From Isoetes taiwanensis (Eukaryota > Streptophyta > Lycopodiopsida > Isoetales > Isoetaceae), in assembly GCA_021234155.1 (NCBI GenBank), contig JAJEKV010000014.1, positions 7,023,563 to 7,087,562 on the forward strand: a DNA stretch of 64,000 nt, read 5' to 3'. The position numbers and the translations under genes are program-made. This document shows positions 1-11,921 of this stretch, piece after piece; the first letter of the stretch is position 1, and every line of letters starts with the position of its first letter. The notes beneath the pieces are model-generated. The model was not told where the DNA came from and made no database searches. It was given only the letters and a program-made list of their open reading frames with translations.

Positions 1-1099
1 AGTAATGCAATCACCATCCCTCCATTAATCTACAATCACTTCTAGCATGCCAAATAATTACGATACATGGAAGCACCATTAGTAGATGTGCTTACAACTC
101 TTCTATTACATTCTAAGATTTTCAAAAAATGGCACTTCCCCATGTCTATACATTCCCCCCTTCTGCCTTTATCTCATATCTGGGCTTTATCTGACAACTC
201 TTTCGTTCAACTTCATGGTTTACCTACCACCACGATTAAATATGTTATTCCTCTATTCATCTTCTTCTTCTTCATTATCCATAAGATGGATAACATTGTT
301 CAATCTTGGCCAATCAATTCTTCAATCTGCCATAATTTAAGTGGATATCATTCTCTAAATATAAATGCCTAACCTGACTTTGTTCCATTAAGTGCTTTCT
401 TATACTCCAAGAATTTTTTTTCAAGGCCAAGAACTTTTTCAAGGCTATCACCGACTATTCTAGCCATAACCCTAGGGCCAACAACTTTATAGACCTCAAG
501 TAGGACCATGATGTAATCATGACATTTCCTTCTCCACCATCACGCTATTTACACATGAGCTTCAATCCGACTATCATGTCAATCTTATTTTATAACCATA
601 TCTAAGCATTCTCAAAACTTGTCTTACAACCACCGTGTTGTAACCTTATCCAACCATAGCTTGAATGCTATCAACTTAGCAACATATTGTTATTTTACCA
701 CTGGATATCAATATATGGATGCTGCCTGGTTTTCTCAATTTTATCTTCAACAGGATGCACCTAACATCACATCAAGAATCTTATTCATCCGATATGGTAA
801 GATGAACCTTCCCTGAATATCATAGGCATTATATATCATGCACTGCCTATTCCAAATTTCCTTGCCACCAGAGTATACTACTACGAGATCACATCTACAC
901 TATAAGGAGTGGTTACCAAAGTGAAACGCAATACCTGTAACTTAATCTCCCTCAAACATCACTTCCATGCGATGCGTACATTGGCAACCGCAAATCAAAG
1001 TTAGCTCCTTGATGAAGTACATTTTTCTAGCTTATCTGCTTTGCAGGATAGAAAATCAACCAAGATTATAGAAATACCATGTAATCAATTTCACATACC
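1..1099. other. no gene recognised
   Basis: AT-rich DNA with short open frames on the plus strand (about 67-372 and 619-816) whose translations show no recognisable domain and have a low-complexity, chance-like composition. I see no repeat, RNA gene or promoter that I could defend here. Confidence 0.5.
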
Positions 1100-1840
1100 T
1101 TCATAAAACAATTTGTCACGCCTAAAAATGCAAATAGTATGCCAATTTTGGCTTCAGATGCAAATCTATTCACAGAAGATGAGGTAAGGGATGTTGTGGT
1201 TAATATGGCTAGCAGTATAGCGCATAACATAAGTGGTATGTGCACAGAGCTGATAAAATGGGGCGGACAGATCACTATATCAGTACTTGCCAGATTGCTT
1301 AATAGTTGTGTGAAGCAAGGGTTGCCAGATGGATGGAAGGTTAATCATGTCCATCCAATACATAAGCAAGAAGGCAAAAGGGATGTCAGAAATTACGGGA
1401 CTATACTGATAGGCAGTGTGTTTGCAAAAATCTTAGGCAGTTTATTGGAGAGCAAACTGAGCCAATGGGCAGAGATAAATGGCAAGCGTTCACAGTTTCA
1501 AGCAGGATTTCGAAAGCATCACAATACCTTGGATCATGCCCTCACACTTAGAGTAGTGATGGAAAAGGCTAAGGCCCCAAATTGTGCACTGTACATTGCA
1601 TACATTGACTTCACCAAAGCCTTCGACACTGTCCCGAGGAGTGAGCTTGGTGCGAGAATGGAACAAATAGGTGTTCCAACTGAGATCAGAGGTGCAATTT
1701 GCAGAAATTCTCATTACGCTTTCTGGTAGCCTGTACGATGTGATCAGAAATACCATTGGGTACGGCAAGGCTGCCCTCTTTCGCTTACTCCGTTTGGCCT
1801 ATACATAGATGAGCTTGATAACTCCATCCATCTCCTTTGA
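1100..1840 (+). mobile_element. LINE reverse transcriptase fragment
   Basis: Non-LTR retrotransposon remnant. The open frame at 1139-1729 reads through reverse-transcriptase fingers (FTEDEVRD, KQGLPDGWK, VHPIHKQEGKRDVRNY), the AGFRKHHNTLDHALTLR block and motif A (YIDFTKAFDTVPRSE). After a frameshift near 1715-1750 the next block (VRQGCPLSLTPFGLYIDEL) is still readable to about 1835. The palm YADD motif is absent because the copy stops before it. The frame is open upstream to about 1100 with no credible start. No endonuclease domain and no 3' tail are present, so it is a doubly truncated dead copy. It belongs to the same broad clade as the LINE at 35.6-37.5 kb but to a different subfamily. Confidence 0.85.
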
Positions 1841-1857
1841 TGATTATTAAAATCTGG

Positions 1858-2166
1858 CTACACAAAAAAATACTTAAGACTGTGATGGTCAATTTTAAGA
1901 AGGAATCTCCTATCCAACAAGTAATGACACCATATTTTCAAAGTTTGTACTACTGCTAGCATTTTTAGATCTTGTGTTGGATGATTACGTTTTGCAGGGG
2001 TAAGCTTGTTAGATTCATAAACACATATCTTTCCATCTTGCAATGAAACACCTCTAATTCCTGCCCTAGAAGAAGCAATAGTTACACAAAATTCCTTATC
2101 CATGGAGGAAACTTTGATATGGGCGATTGAGTCAAAGTATCCCTTAAAAACTAAAACTCTACTCAC
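1858..2166 (-). mobile_element. Ty3/gypsy RNase H fragment
   Basis: A 102-codon open frame matching the RNase H part of Ty3/gypsy polyproteins, the domain that degrades RNA in the RNA-DNA hybrid during reverse transcription. Recognisable blocks are SRAGIRGVSLQDGKICVYES (usual form DASxxGIGxVLxQ), KLTPAKRNHPTQDLKMLAVV, LKIWCHYLLDRRFLLKIDHHSLKYFF. The usual first catalytic Asp of the DAS motif reads as Ser (ASS), so this copy is probably inactive. No LTR, primer-binding site, RT core or integrase is visible beside it. It abuts the LINE fragment tail-to-tail, which suggests nested insertion debris. Confidence 0.85.
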
Positions 2167-2371
2167 ACTTTAAATTCCACTAAAAAACAATGTCTTTTTG
2201 TAATAAGGTTGTCAATGGAGAAGTTAGCTTAGAGAACCGTTTAATAAACTTGCTCAAACAAGTGTTGGGCTTCTGTAATTTGTAGCCTTGAGTAGGCGAC
2301 AATCATGCATTTCTTCAAATAGTTGCACTACCTCTTTAAATTGTCCTTGCTATATAAAGGCTGCAATTATC

Positions 2372-2513
2372 AGGTCCCATGATACCATGATATAACATTC
2401 TTTTTAGGCATTTTGTGAAAAACCTAATCATTCAACCATGGTAGGTCCCATGATACCATGATATAACATTCTTTTTAGGCATTTTGTGAAAAAGCTAATC
2501 ATTCAACCATGGT
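2372..2513. repeat. tandem duplication, 71-bp unit, two copies
   Basis: A unit starting AGGTCCCATGATACCATGAT occurs at 2372-2442 and again at 2443-2513, differing at about two positions (for example AACCTAATC versus AAGCTAATC). It is non-coding. Near identity implies a recent local duplication. Confidence 0.9.
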
Positions 2514-3696
2514 AGTCCATGAGACTGCATTCCACGTATGCATTTGCCTAGGAAGTTCCAGAACCTCAACAATTTTCCATTTGTCTATAAAGATCCAAAG
2601 CCTCTACATTTTTCCATGTTGTCCATAGGCAGATATTATGGCATTTCATGACACCACACTAACTTTCATCTGATCATAGCCTAATCTACTCCATACACAC
2701 GCAAGGCAACATGTTATAGTAAGCATTCAATAAATTCACATGTAGAAAATCCAAAATCTATTGTTGTTTTTGCTTTCTTGTCACAACCAAAATCACCGCC
2801 TCAAATTTGTAGATACCTCTGTCAACAAAAGATATTCATTAATGTACAAAACTGAAAGATGTCAAGTGCCAAAATATTAACATTTATTGTAATGCAAGTG
2901 GTCTGCATTGAATCTGCCAGGAATTTTTAGCTTGTTTCATTCAAGCTTGTTACTTTAGTAGCAAATAATACCCACCATTTATGTCCCAATTTGGCATATT
3001 GGGCTTAACAACAGTATTAGCTCGACAAACTATGAAGATTATGGTGTTGTGTATACTTTGATTAGGCAACCTTTATTGCTTTTCAACACATGGACATCTC
3101 CTTAGAAGTGCATTTACATTTTGATTCACATCGAATAGATCACAATTACATCATTGTTGTTTGAGCCTATAATTTGAACATGCTTTCTCTTGGCCTGGAT
3201 TGCTGCACACTAATTTACATGGAGGAGAAAAAAAACCTAGTAAACATATTTATTTACCATAAAAATGCTCTTTCTTTTTATATGAATGAGAACAAGGGAG
3301 GCCCTTTCTCCATGAACATCATCAAGTTCTTTAATATATCCACTCTTATGTATATAAACTCCATTATTCCTGTAAATATTCCATCCCAGAAAGTATTCCC
3401 CAAACATTAATAAAGATTGCCAAATAAATGCAGCCACAATCCCATCAAACTTGTTAGTAACATAAGAAAAGGTTCATTGTTAAGCAGATCTAAGCCATAA
3501 ACATCACATTGCAAAATGATACAATGGTGCAACAGTAACATGGCTATTTATGAGTCTTGCTTCTAAGTTGCACTGAAAGCTGGCATTTTGCAAATGGGCA
3601 TCTGTAATATCGTATTCTAGACTATACAAAACTCATTGGTGTTTCAAATATCTCTAATTAGATTCCTCTCAAGCACAAAATTATAAGGTCGCCTCT
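2514..3696. other. PRP8 3' flank, no gene recognised
   Basis: AT-rich DNA lying 3' of the PRP8 copy on its strand. I looked for a T-run on the plus strand, which would be the poly-A tail of a processed minus-strand retrocopy. No run longer than about 8 lies between 3200 and 3697. A TTTATT at about 3248-3253 could be a minus-strand AATAAA polyadenylation signal, but this is weak. Confidence 0.4.
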
Positions 3697-6600
3697 TTAG
3701 TTGAAGGCATCCTCGAGATCACCCTCCGCGTTGTTCTGGCCATCCTCTGTATTGCTGAATTCCAAAAAGTGTGTAGGGCGATGCTTTTCATGATAATACT
3801 CCCTTGGATTTGACAACTTCACATTATATTTCATACCAACTTTATGTTTGACACCCATAAAGTTATAATTCCACAGCCCATTGTCAGGCACCATGTAAAA
3901 TCCAAGAAAACGATCACTAAGCAGCATTTGTACTTTCTCATAGTGCGTAGGTAAATAACCACGAGGATTGCTTCCACTATCCTTATTTTGACGGCCCCAT
4001 TCATAGCCAGTAGGTGTAAGCTTGTAAGCTGTCAAGGAACAAGAGCCTGATGTGAAATTACATGTCAAGATTATGCATTTTTCTGCATCCCATTTTTTGT
4101 TGTTCTCCAAGATCTTGGCATGTGATGTCAGGTCCTGAGGAGACAATTGTGGTAGTTCATTGGGTTGTGTGTGCAACCATCCAAGGGGCTCCAAATCATT
4201 CAAGAAGTCATGCTCTGGCAAAGCTGCTGGAAGATTTACCTGTTGATGAGTGCCCCATTGTGGGGGCATTACAATACAACGGATTTCTTTAACTTGTTGA
4301 TTGTCTGGTGTGCTGATACCATATAAGTAACCAGCTATTTGTGTTCTCAGATCAGCTATACAAATAAACTTCTTAAGAATGTTCTTTGGCATAATATAAG
4401 TGTACCCAGCTTCCTTAATATCGTCCGAATTCACATAAATATGATTGACACGAAGGTACAGGTTGGTTGCAGATATTGCACGGACACGCCAGTCTGTTTT
4501 TGATCCAAATGCAGCTTGTTCATATGGACTGGTTGTGGTCACGATTAATTCATCACCATGAACATTTGTTGTTTTTGTAGTGACAGCAGTTAGTTGGCTT
4601 GCTTCTTTGGCTTGTTTCTCAATTTCAGCTATTTGCTGGCGCTGCTGCGAAGGAGGAGTTATCTCAGCTCCCAGAATAATATCACGAATTTCAGACTGAG
4701 TCAATGCTGATGTGTTGACATTATTTTTCTTTGCATAATCAGATAGTATAAGGTCTCTCAATGCAACTTCAACCTTCATCCACTGGTCATCACTTAATGA
4801 AGGCCAAACATGATGGGACTCAGTAACGATGGTCTTGTCTGGCTTAAGAAGCATTTTAGCTTTCTCATTATTCACATGAAGTGCACGAAGAATCAAAATC
4901 AGCCGACAAAAGGCAGTATATGAAGATATGGTCTTTAACCAATCGTCATATATGTTGAATAATACTGCCTGTGGTTCAGTTGCCTTCAAGATGAGATCAC
5001 CAAATTTTTCTATCTTTAGACAAGCTTGGAATGGCAACTGAAGCTCATTACCCTTTATCACAATGTTTGGGAAGTCAAGCAGATGGACTTCCAAAGGATC
5101 AAGCATTCCTTTGCGGGTCACAATAATTTGCTTGGGCTGCTCTTCAACAGGTAAAGAACGCACCAATGCAGCCACTTCTTCAGCAGTCTTCCATTTTGCC
5201 AACTGACCAAGACGCTTTTGCCCGGCCCACACACTAGTGTGAATGGCCTTCAAAAACAGCTGTCCTGTTCGAGGGTTGAAAATAAAAATTGCACCATTTA
5301 TTGGCTTAGTAGTCAGATTTCCTTCAAATGTTTTGTGTATGGTAACACGGTAGACATTGGTATCATCTACAAACCATATAATCTGGTTACTGAAAAGCTC
5401 TCCATAGTTTTGAGACGACAGGTATGGCTCTGTGGGCTCAGATGAGTATAACTGTAAACCTTTCCTCACACGCTCTCGCAACACATAAAGGGCAGGGTTT
5501 GCCTTCATAATCTTGTTCATGGCTTGGCCAAGAAGTGGCTTTGAACCAGGAAACCAGTTCCCAAACGCAGAATGTAGATTGTAGGCCAAGTCAATGCCGA
5601 TCATCACACCTGTAGGTGCTGGATAGATAGACATGTTATCATTGGTGTAATCAAGGAATTTTGCCCTCGTGTATCGTTCAATATCATGAGAGTCGTAATC
5701 ACCCCATCGTAATTGTACATCAACCCAGTACTTGTTGCTTGCCTTCTGGTCAAAGACATCTTTTGATTCTGCAACCAAACTTGGCTTGCTCATATGCCAC
5801 TTATAGGCCGCAAAAAGAAGGATGTCAGCACAGGAACTATTCATTTTATAGCTCTTTCTGGGATGAATAGTTTCTTTCTGCACAGTCTCAATTTCCAGGG
5901 CATCCAACTCCTGATCAAGCACCTGGCACAAATCCATGACAAAACTTTCATGTATTTTCTGCCAAAGATGTGCCCTAAAGATCTGTATGAGAGATATTTT
6001 CAGAGTGGGTATTTTTCCATGCATGAATATTCCTGTTAAGTCAAGCTGAACTTGAAAGCCAACATAGACATTTGCGCGATTAATTGTAGGTGACCACCAA
6101 AGTGTAAAACGTCTATTTGGAATTTGATTCAACCCTGATCTTTGAGCATTTGTCAGCTTTTTATATTTCATAGATTCTTCAAAACCTGATGCTTTCTCCC
6201 AAAACAGACCCTCCCATGTTGGGAAATAAGTGCCTTTAAAGAGAGTATGCTCCAAAATGCCTTCCACTCCACCAAGGGCTTGAATGACATCTGTGCGGTA
6301 ATTATTCAAGTTCCAGAGCTTCCCATCGTGACGCTGGTGCGTCCACCAGAAAGGGTTTTGTTTAAGGACTTGAAACTGTTTAAAATCAGTCCTCACACGC
6401 CACCCTTTATCATATGCCAGTGTGCACCTATCTTTTTGAAAGAGTGTATTAATACGAGGAATTCCTCTATCCCAAGAATCTTCCAAATCTTCCAATGTTA
6501 GCCTTCTGTTTTGTACATGTGCTTCCTGCCGCTTTAGTGCATATTCTGCCCATACTCGTTGTGAATCTATGAATTCACTTTCCCATGGCTGAATATAACG

Positions 6601-7683
6601 GTACAAGTTTGGTATCAGCTGCTCATCCTCATGGCTCATGCCACTTCTGAAGTGAGTAACTCCCACATCAGTTTGTCGGCTATACCGCAAATCGCTCTGA
6701 GGTATTAATGTGTGGCCCATAGAGAGCATTCCAAGGCCTCCAATTTCTTTTGGCGCATAAAAGATAACCGGTGGAAACCTGCTAGGCATTTTTGAGTTCA
6801 ACCCAATCTTTATACGGGTTTGAATCTTGTTTTCACATTTCACCAACAAATCAAGAAGCTCTTGCGTATGGACTGTGGCTTCACGGAAGTAAGTCATCAA
6901 ACCAATCAACGTGGTATTCCACTTGTTTACTATCTTGGTAAATGTTGTTGATCCTGAGGACATAAGAATCTGCCGAACACGATTCTCAAATACTTTCATT
7001 TGCTCATCATCAACACGAAGATAGGCAACAGCAGTGCGTTCCTTTGTCTGCTCATTCTGCAAATTCCATACGCCATCCTTGCTACCAAAAGCTTCTTGTG
7101 ATATTCGTGACTTTGGTAATATCCGTACCTCAAAACCACACATGCTGAATAGCAAGTTTGGATTATCTTTGCTATAAACAGAGACAAAGCTGTCCTCCCA
7201 CTTCAATGTAGTGATGCTTCGGGGTAGTCTATTCTTGATATCCCAAAAAACACTTCTCCCCAAGTTAACATCGTGCTTCAGCAATCTCATCCGAGCATCC
7301 CGAGGCCAGCACTTTTTATTATTATATCCAACAATATTCTCATTATTAGGATCTGGATGTTCCGTAAGGTAGCGCTGGATAAGATCTCGAGCCTCCTCAT
7401 GTGTGAAGCGGCACAGCATGTGCACCTTATCGATATACCTTGAATACAGCCGGATTGGATGCCAAGTCTCAATCTTTACATCATTGAACGTGATGAACTC
7501 ATTTGGCATCTGAGGCGGGCCAGCTATTTCACTTGCTCGTGTAAGTCCCAAAACCAGAAGATCTAATGCAAGACCATAGTACTGAACCACAAAGGAGGCA
7601 AATTGTAAGCCTCTTAGCAGACCATAAAAGTTTGTGTGGCTCATATCCTTGTATGAAAGAACAACATTGTTCTTTGCAGTCAC
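3697..7683 (-). CDS. PRP8: PRP8 segment 3 (RT-like palm, linker, endonuclease-like, RNase H-like, Jab1/MPN)
   Basis: A 1,328-codon open frame; homology really begins about 10 codons further upstream at the deletion. In order it shows the rest of the RT-like palm/thumb ([40 protein letters not shown]), the linker with [20 protein letters not shown], and the endonuclease-like region ([20 protein letters not shown]). The RNase H-like domain follows, with its beta-finger ([19 protein letters not shown]), then the C-terminal Jab1/MPN domain ([37 protein letters not shown]). The closing blocks are [20 protein letters not shown] and [10 protein letters not shown]. The MPN domain is normally a regulator of the Brr2 helicase. 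The stop at 3697-3699 falls where the family ends, so the C-terminus is complete. Confidence 0.92.
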   Translation of the reverse strand: MTAKNNVVLSYKDMSHTNFYGLLRGLQFASFVVQYYGLALDLLVLGLTRASEIAGPPQMPNEFITFNDVKIETWHPIRLYSRYIDKVHMLCRFTHEEARDLIQRYLTEHPDPNNENIVGYNNKKCWPRDARMRLLKHDVNLGRSVFWDIKNRLPRSITTLKWEDSFVSVYSKDNPNLLFSMCGFEVRILPKSRISQEAFGSKDGVWNLQNEQTKERTAVAYLRVDDEQMKVFENRVRQILMSSGSTTFTKIVNKWNTTLIGLMTYFREATVHTQELLDLLVKCENKIQTRIKIGLNSKMPSRFPPVIFYAPKEIGGLGMLSMGHTLIPQSDLRYSRQTDVGVTHFRSGMSHEDEQLIPNLYRYIQPWESEFIDSQRVWAEYALKRQEAHVQNRRLTLEDLEDSWDRGIPRINTLFQKDRCTLAYDKGWRVRTDFKQFQVLKQNPFWWTHQRHDGKLWNLNNYRTDVIQALGGVEGILEHTLFKGTYFPTWEGLFWEKASGFEESMKYKKLTNAQRSGLNQIPNRRFTLWWSPTINRANVYVGFQVQLDLTGIFMHGKIPTLKISLIQIFRAHLWQKIHESFVMDLCQVLDQELDALEIETVQKETIHPRKSYKMNSSCADILLFAAYKWHMSKPSLVAESKDVFDQKASNKYWVDVQLRWGDYDSHDIERYTRAKFLDYTNDNMSIYPAPTGVMIGIDLAYNLHSAFGNWFPGSKPLLGQAMNKIMKANPALYVLRERVRKGLQLYSSEPTEPYLSSQNYGELFSNQIIWFVDDTNVYRVTIHKTFEGNLTTKPINGAIFIFNPRTGQLFLKAIHTSVWAGQKRLGQLAKWKTAEEVAALVRSLPVEEQPKQIIVTRKGMLDPLEVHLLDFPNIVIKGNELQLPFQACLKIEKFGDLILKATEPQAVLFNIYDDWLKTISSYTAFCRLILILRALHVNNEKAKMLLKPDKTIVTESHHVWPSLSDDQWMKVEVALRDLILSDYAKKNNVNTSALTQSEIRDIILGAEITPPSQQRQQIAEIEKQAKEASQLTAVTTKTTNVHGDELIVTTTSPYEQAAFGSKTDWRVRAISATNLYLRVNHIYVNSDDIKEAGYTYIMPKNILKKFICIADLRTQIAGYLYGISTPDNQQVKEIRCIVMPPQWGTHQQVNLPAALPEHDFLNDLEPLGWLHTQPNELPQLSPQDLTSHAKILENNKKWDAEKCIILTCNFTSGSCSLTAYKLTPTGYEWGRQNKDSGSNPRGYLPTHYEKVQMLLSDRFLGFYMVPDNGLWNYNFMGVKHKVGMKYNVKLSNPREYYHEKHRPTHFLEFSNTEDGQNNAEGDLEDAFN

Positions 7684-7691
7684 ATAATCTG

Positions 7692-10259
7692 CTATGTTGT
7701 GATCAAGTACGAGGCATGAAGTCTGTTTAGCATTGTAAGATCAATTTTGTCAAAGAACTTTTCGAACTTAGTTTGTAACATGACCACACATTGACCTTCA
7801 TTGGTATCCCATACATCCTGTAAATTATTGATTCCTTGACACCACTTATAAACCAGCAGTGGTGGGGGCTCAGAATCAGCAGGTTTGATCCAGTTCGGGA
7901 ATAGGCAGCGCTTATCTCCTTCATACCATAAATACTGATCAAGATAAGCATCTGTAATCTTTTCTAGTGGTTCAATCTCATAAACAGGTATCAGATGACT
8001 ATAAAGGTCCATAAATTCTATTCCGACCTCTTTAAACGCACGCTGTGTAAGAAGGTGACGTTTTATTCGTGCTAAAGCCTCATGAGGATTGTCATATGCC
8101 TGCTCAATCAGCGCAAGTTCTTCTCTCTGCTGCTGATTTAACCGTACAGCAGCACTATATGACTCTTTCAGCCTTTCCAAAGCCAGGATCAGGAGCTTGG
8201 TATCGTGCTTGTATGAGAGTGGTGGGAATGGTATGGGTGAAAACTTTCTAGACTCCAGCCAGTGAACCATGGTCGTATATATAGCCACAGCCTCCTCAGG
8301 AGTAATATATGGCCCATCTTTCAAATAATTATGTTGTCGTTCCTGTTCAGCCTTTAGCCAGAGGCGGGTTAGCCTGCCAAGATTCTTCCTACACACAGTT
8401 TTATCAACTGTAGCACCTCGACGAATACGTTCCCTATTATAATGTGCCACATTTGTCCACCAATCTGCTTTTGGTTTCACATAACGTAAGATCATGTTCT
8501 CAATCGGGACAGCCAAACCAGGCACCTTCCATGGTATATTAGCTTTCCAACAACGCCATGCTTCACTTAGATGCTGCAGAATTGTTCTTGCCTTGTTTTG
8601 CTTTATACCCTCAGGCATAGCATCCAGCACATCATGCATGACTGCTGCTCTTAGCTCCAAGTCAAAATGGCTTTCAACCCGTTGCTTTGTCACCGTTTTC
8701 GCTACACCCTTTGAATGACGACCCTCGAATTGCCTTGCAAGAAGATTGCCAAGCCACCTTTCTAGAAGGGGCACAACACCACGGAGGAAGAACAACCAAA
8801 CCCGCCACATCGGTGCCCAAAAACCACACCCAGGACCTTTGCCGACAGGTCCAGTATTAAATCTATAGTAAATCAAGTGCTTCAAATCTTTGCACATTCT
8901 TATTTGACGCATAAGCCTGTACTTGTAGCGGTACATTCCTGTTAACTGGCCAACATGAGAAAATGTGTACTGTAGTCCATCAGCGAGCTGATAGGCATCA
9001 ACATTGCCTAATCGAAACTGAATGTTTGCATCAACAACAAGCTTTGTCAGTCGAAGAATTTCTCTACAAAGATGAAAAGCATTTCCAAAGCGAGACTTCT
9101 TACGTTCTTTTGTGGTCAATGTTTTAACTGGTTTCAGATTAAAATTGTAGTCGAGATGCAAATAGTTCAAATTCTTCCGATGTATCAAGAGATTCAGCAT
9201 GTTGTAACCCTGTTTGCAGACTTGCAGACCAGCTTCAGCCCAATCTAACTGGGTAGTCTGGAAGAACTTTGTCGCACGTAAAGAACGGAATAAGTGCTTC
9301 TTCCCTTGCCCTTTTGGTGGCCTATGGTGTAGTTCATTCAACACATAGCACTTCAGAAGCTTCTGATAACTCACACGAACCTTTGCAGGATAAGTGGGCA
9401 GACAATGCTCTTTATACCAATCAGAAACAAGTGGTACATCTTCTGCTCGCCTTGTTCTTCCAGAACGCATGTTGAAGGGTCGTGGAGCAAACAGCAATGC
9501 AATTCCTGAAGCTGTGGTATCAGTATACAGAGATGTTGATTCCAGAAGTGGCTCGACACCTTTTGGTAAAGTAAAGTCTTCGCCATCATCTTCTTCCTCG
9601 TCAACTAGTTTCTTGTCTCTCCGATCCGTCTTATAACCTGGGATTGGATGAAGCAAAGGATCATAATAGAAAGCTGGAAGTTCAGGATCTTCCGTCTTTA
9701 TATGCATCACCATGGGAGTATGGTAAACTCCTAATCTCACTTTCCGGGGCCTATTATTGTATAGATGTGGAAACGCAATTCTGTATTCTGTACGGAGAGG
9801 GGACCTTATTATCAGCTTGCTTATATCATTAAACTCATTCCAGTCTTCATCTCCCTTCTCCATGTCACGATACAAAGGTTCAAACTTTGGACCTCCTGGA
9901 ATGCACATGTTCAGAGCCTTGGCAGTGAAAAACGATTCCATGCAAAACAGATAAAAATAATTTCTATCAGTTAAGTCCGATAGCAATTGGCCTGCAAGCC
10001 GATGCAGAGCTGCCATTATTGGCAAGGATAGGTGCCATCTTCTATAGCTAGGCCCATTGATCAACTTCGTTTTCACAAGAGGCTTATGATCGTAAAACCA
10101 CATGTACACAGCAGAATCCTCAACCTCGGTGAAGGTCCAATTGTATAGCCTCCAATGGATCAACATCAAGAAGATTGTCTGCATAGTCAAGAGGTGGCTC
10201 TTCATCATCAAATGGTGGAAAACGCATCCGTTTAAAATGCCTCCTATCTCTCTTCTCAC
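7692..10259 (-). CDS. PRP8: PRP8 segment 2 (N-terminal domain to reverse-transcriptase-like fingers)
   Basis: True homology runs from about 10127 ([19 protein letters not shown]) to about 7716 (IDLTMLNRL), roughly 800 residues. The codons between 10259 and 10128 are an out-of-frame reading of segment 1, so the Met at 10259 is not real. Landmarks are [19 protein letters not shown], the plant-type [74 protein letters not shown] and [20 protein letters not shown]. The part nearest the C-terminus enters the reverse-transcriptase-like domain. The last seven residues before the TAG (HASYLITT) are misframed by the single-base deletion near 7715. Confidence 0.9.
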   Translation of the reverse strand: MRREIGGILNGCVFHHLMMKSHLLTMQTIFLMLIHWRLYNWTFTEVEDSAVYMWFYDHKPLVKTKLINGPSYRRWHLSLPIMAALHRLAGQLLSDLTDRNYFYLFCMESFFTAKALNMCIPGGPKFEPLYRDMEKGDEDWNEFNDISKLIIRSPLRTEYRIAFPHLYNNRPRKVRLGVYHTPMVMHIKTEDPELPAFYYDPLLHPIPGYKTDRRDKKLVDEEEDDGEDFTLPKGVEPLLESTSLYTDTTASGIALLFAPRPFNMRSGRTRRAEDVPLVSDWYKEHCLPTYPAKVRVSYQKLLKCYVLNELHHRPPKGQGKKHLFRSLRATKFFQTTQLDWAEAGLQVCKQGYNMLNLLIHRKNLNYLHLDYNFNLKPVKTLTTKERKKSRFGNAFHLCREILRLTKLVVDANIQFRLGNVDAYQLADGLQYTFSHVGQLTGMYRYKYRLMRQIRMCKDLKHLIYYRFNTGPVGKGPGCGFWAPMWRVWLFFLRGVVPLLERWLGNLLARQFEGRHSKGVAKTVTKQRVESHFDLELRAAVMHDVLDAMPEGIKQNKARTILQHLSEAWRCWKANIPWKVPGLAVPIENMILRYVKPKADWWTNVAHYNRERIRRGATVDKTVCRKNLGRLTRLWLKAEQERQHNYLKDGPYITPEEAVAIYTTMVHWLESRKFSPIPFPPLSYKHDTKLLILALERLKESYSAAVRLNQQQREELALIEQAYDNPHEALARIKRHLLTQRAFKEVGIEFMDLYSHLIPVYEIEPLEKITDAYLDQYLWYEGDKRCLFPNWIKPADSEPPPLLVYKWCQGINNLQDVWDTNEGQCVVMLQTKFEKFFDKIDLTMLNRLHASYLITT

Positions 10260-10662
10260 GCCTCATCATAATCCACATTGTACCCCACTGTGCTAAATAG
10301 ATAGGTTCAACAACCCAAGGAATTTCGTCAACAAACGTGATTGCTCCAGTGATATGATACAGAATTCTCACATCCCGAACCTGTTCCCATGGCATGGGCA
10401 TATTTTCCAATAGCTTGTACACAGCATGGGGTACAAATTTGAGTGCTCCAAGATAAACACGCTTGTCATGACGGTATCTTTTAGAAGAGATATCTCCATG
10501 ATCTCTTATTATCTTGCGGACATGTTCAGGCGGCATATCCTCCTTTTGCGTCTCTACAAAACCATGTTTACGCTTCTCACCATATCTCTTTGTGTTGAGC
10601 TGCTGCCATTTCCTTGCTTTCTCAAGCCTGGCTTCAGCTTCAGAAATCGGAGCAGGCATCAT
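10120..10662 (-). CDS. PRP8: PRP8 segment 1 (N-terminal domain start)
   Basis: About 178 residues match the beginning of the PRP8 N-terminal domain: [84 protein letters not shown] and [19 protein letters not shown]. The start at 10662 is the first ATG after an in-frame TAG. It lies well inside the usual protein, so it is a start by default rather than the ancestral one. The frame ends in TGA at 10120-10122, shortly after the single-base insertion near 10128 (the segment should continue into the EVEDSAVY...WFYDHKPLV region). The first 25 codons (10587-10662) lie inside a segment duplicated at 28.4 kb. Confidence 0.88.
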   Translation of the reverse strand: MMPAPISEAEARLEKARKWQQLNTKRYGEKRKHGFVETQKEDMPPEHVRKIIRDHGDISSKRYRHDKRVYLGALKFVPHAVYKLLENMPMPWEQVRDVRILYHITGAITFVDEIPWVVEPIYLAQWGTMWIMMRREKRDRRHFKRMRFPPFDDEEPPLDYADNLLDVDPLEAIQLDLHRG

Positions 10663-11921
10663 CTTTGTAACAATGACCTAATTCAAGAACCTCGGATAAA
10701 CCCTTCGAGAAAAAAAAAAACAAACTACACGGGATTTTTACCCTGCAACTGTTGCCTTTTAACTTCTAAAAATGCCGGAAAGAAAAAATGCTTTTGATCA
10801 CCTGTTGGTCGCTCCTTGATCGCTGCCTTCCCTTCCCTCTTTAGTATTAAATAGTATAATAAAGGCCTTGCCCTATTTTAACCATTCCCTTTTTCAAAGG
10901 TCTCCTCTCCACTAACAATACTTTTAATCTAATTAAATCCCCTTATCGGACTCTTGTATGGAAAGGGAGAGTGCTTTTTTTTTGCTTATCATTACTAGAA
11001 CAGTACTGATAACTAATTATCAGCACTTAATTAGCAGCCCGATAAGGCGGTTATCGGGTCGTCGCTTCTGATGTCACCTTTGATAACCGCCTCGGCCCTA
11101 ACGGGCCTCGGCAGTTATCAAACACGTACAGACTCGGCCCTAACGGGCCTCGTCTGACGTGTCCAAAATGCGTGGCCTCGGATGTACAGCCTCGGTCACG
11201 CATTTTTGGTTATCAGCCTTAGCTAGACCGATAACCTTACCTTATAGATTTTCGATAGGCCTGTGTTTTTCGAACCAGGCCTCTGTTCGGGGCGACGCAG
11301 ATTGATTCGATGGGCTTCTTCTTTTCTAAGTTATTCTAATCTTGGTAATTTTTCTCCTTTTGCTTGGAAATTGGAAATTGGTGGAAGCAGTCGTAGGAAC
11401 AACAGAAAGGAAAAGATATGCGGGAAACAGTAGGAAATCCAAGAGCAGACGAATGGAATATGCAGAGCAATAACAAGAAATAAGTGGGATGAATGAATAA
11501 ATATTAAAGAGGCAATGGAAAAAATCTAATGAGAAAAAGGAGTTAAAGGAACAAAACTCGAGATGAAACAAGACAAGAAGAATCGAAACATTTATAAAAA
11601 ATAGATTGAAACAAGACAAGAAGAATCGGAACATTTAAAAAAATAGAGAAGCTATAGGACCAACAATGGGATAATGAGTCATAACGTCACAAATGAATAT
11701 CACAACAAGGAAGTGGATATGAGAATACAAATGCCAGTAACACCAACCACGCCAATGGAGCAAATACAATGGAGCAAAGTGAAAAGTGATCAATGAGGTT
11801 AGGGAAGCAACCAAAAAAAGAACCAACATGGAGTAGAGCAAAGGAACCACCTGAAATAGAGAGAGATAAAATGACACCACTTGAAGACTATCATAATCGA
11901 ATCATATTATCTAGAAATATA
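10586..11921. repeat. PRP8 5'-edge segmental duplication, copy A
   Basis: This contains the first 25 PRP8 codons, the 5' flank with an A-run near 10713, and about 620 bp of A-rich DNA (11,300-11,920). It is repeated in the same orientation at 28,437-29,575. Shared landmarks include GTGTTGAGCTGCTGCC, CCCTGCAACTGTTGCC, TCGGGGCGACGCAGATTGAT and GGAAGCAGTC. Relative to copy B it has a 385-bp insert (10,901-11,285) and lacks a roughly 60-bp stretch found at about 28,805-28,860. It also lacks the LINE-tail insertion found in B. The left edge lies inside the PRP8 reading frame, so this is duplicated genomic DNA rather than a transposon terminus. Confidence 0.88.
10901..11285. mobile_element. 385-bp hairpin-rich insertion
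   Basis: This is present in copy A and absent from copy B, where CAAAGG joins TTCGGGG directly. It is built of successive inverted repeats: CTGATAA/TTATCAG (11006-11023), CCCGATAA/TTATCGGG with a 5-nt loop (11038-11058), TGATAAC/GTTATCA around GGCCC-TAA-CGGGCC (11081-11120), ACACGT/ACGTGT around a second GGCCCTAACGGGCC core (about 11122-11162), TGCGTG/CACGCA (about 11163-11209), GGTTATC/GATAACC (about 11208-11236), and AGGCCTG/CAGGCCT (11257-11282). The theme GATAA(C) recurs about ten times. It has no coding capacity. A foldback or miniature element, or a structured regulatory block deleted from copy B, are both possible. No clear target duplication beyond one or two bases is visible. Confidence 0.65.

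Larger units (their letters stand above)
3697..10662 (-). pseudogene. PRP8: PRP8 spliceosome core protein, frame-disrupted copy
   Basis: PRP8 is the central scaffold of the U5 snRNP and spliceosome catalytic core in the nucleus. Three collinear open segments cover nearly the whole protein: 10662 to about 10128, 10127 to about 7716, and 7715-3697. Together they total about 2,320 residues, against about 2,360 in plants as I recall. The seams are single-base changes: an extra base near 10128 after IQLD, and a missing base near 7715 after MLNRL. The proline-rich N-terminus (about 60 residues) is absent and an in-frame TAG lies just upstream of the first ATG. No intron interrupts the 7 kb. Several normally constant positions are changed (HTNFYG, YTAFCRL). 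This fits a decayed, perhaps 5'-truncated retrocopy, but no poly-A tail is seen. Two assembly indels in a live gene, with exon 1 further upstream, is the alternative. Confidence 0.85.

Noticed and set aside
1-820. Plus-strand frames at 67-372, 86-340 and 619-816
   Set aside because: Overlapping, hydrophobic low-complexity translations with no domain or regulatory context.
7692-10259. Met at 10,259 (and the codon at 7,683) as true PRP8 start sites
   Set aside because: Both lie inside homology continuous with the neighbouring frame. The codons after 10,259 are an out-of-frame reading of segment 1.
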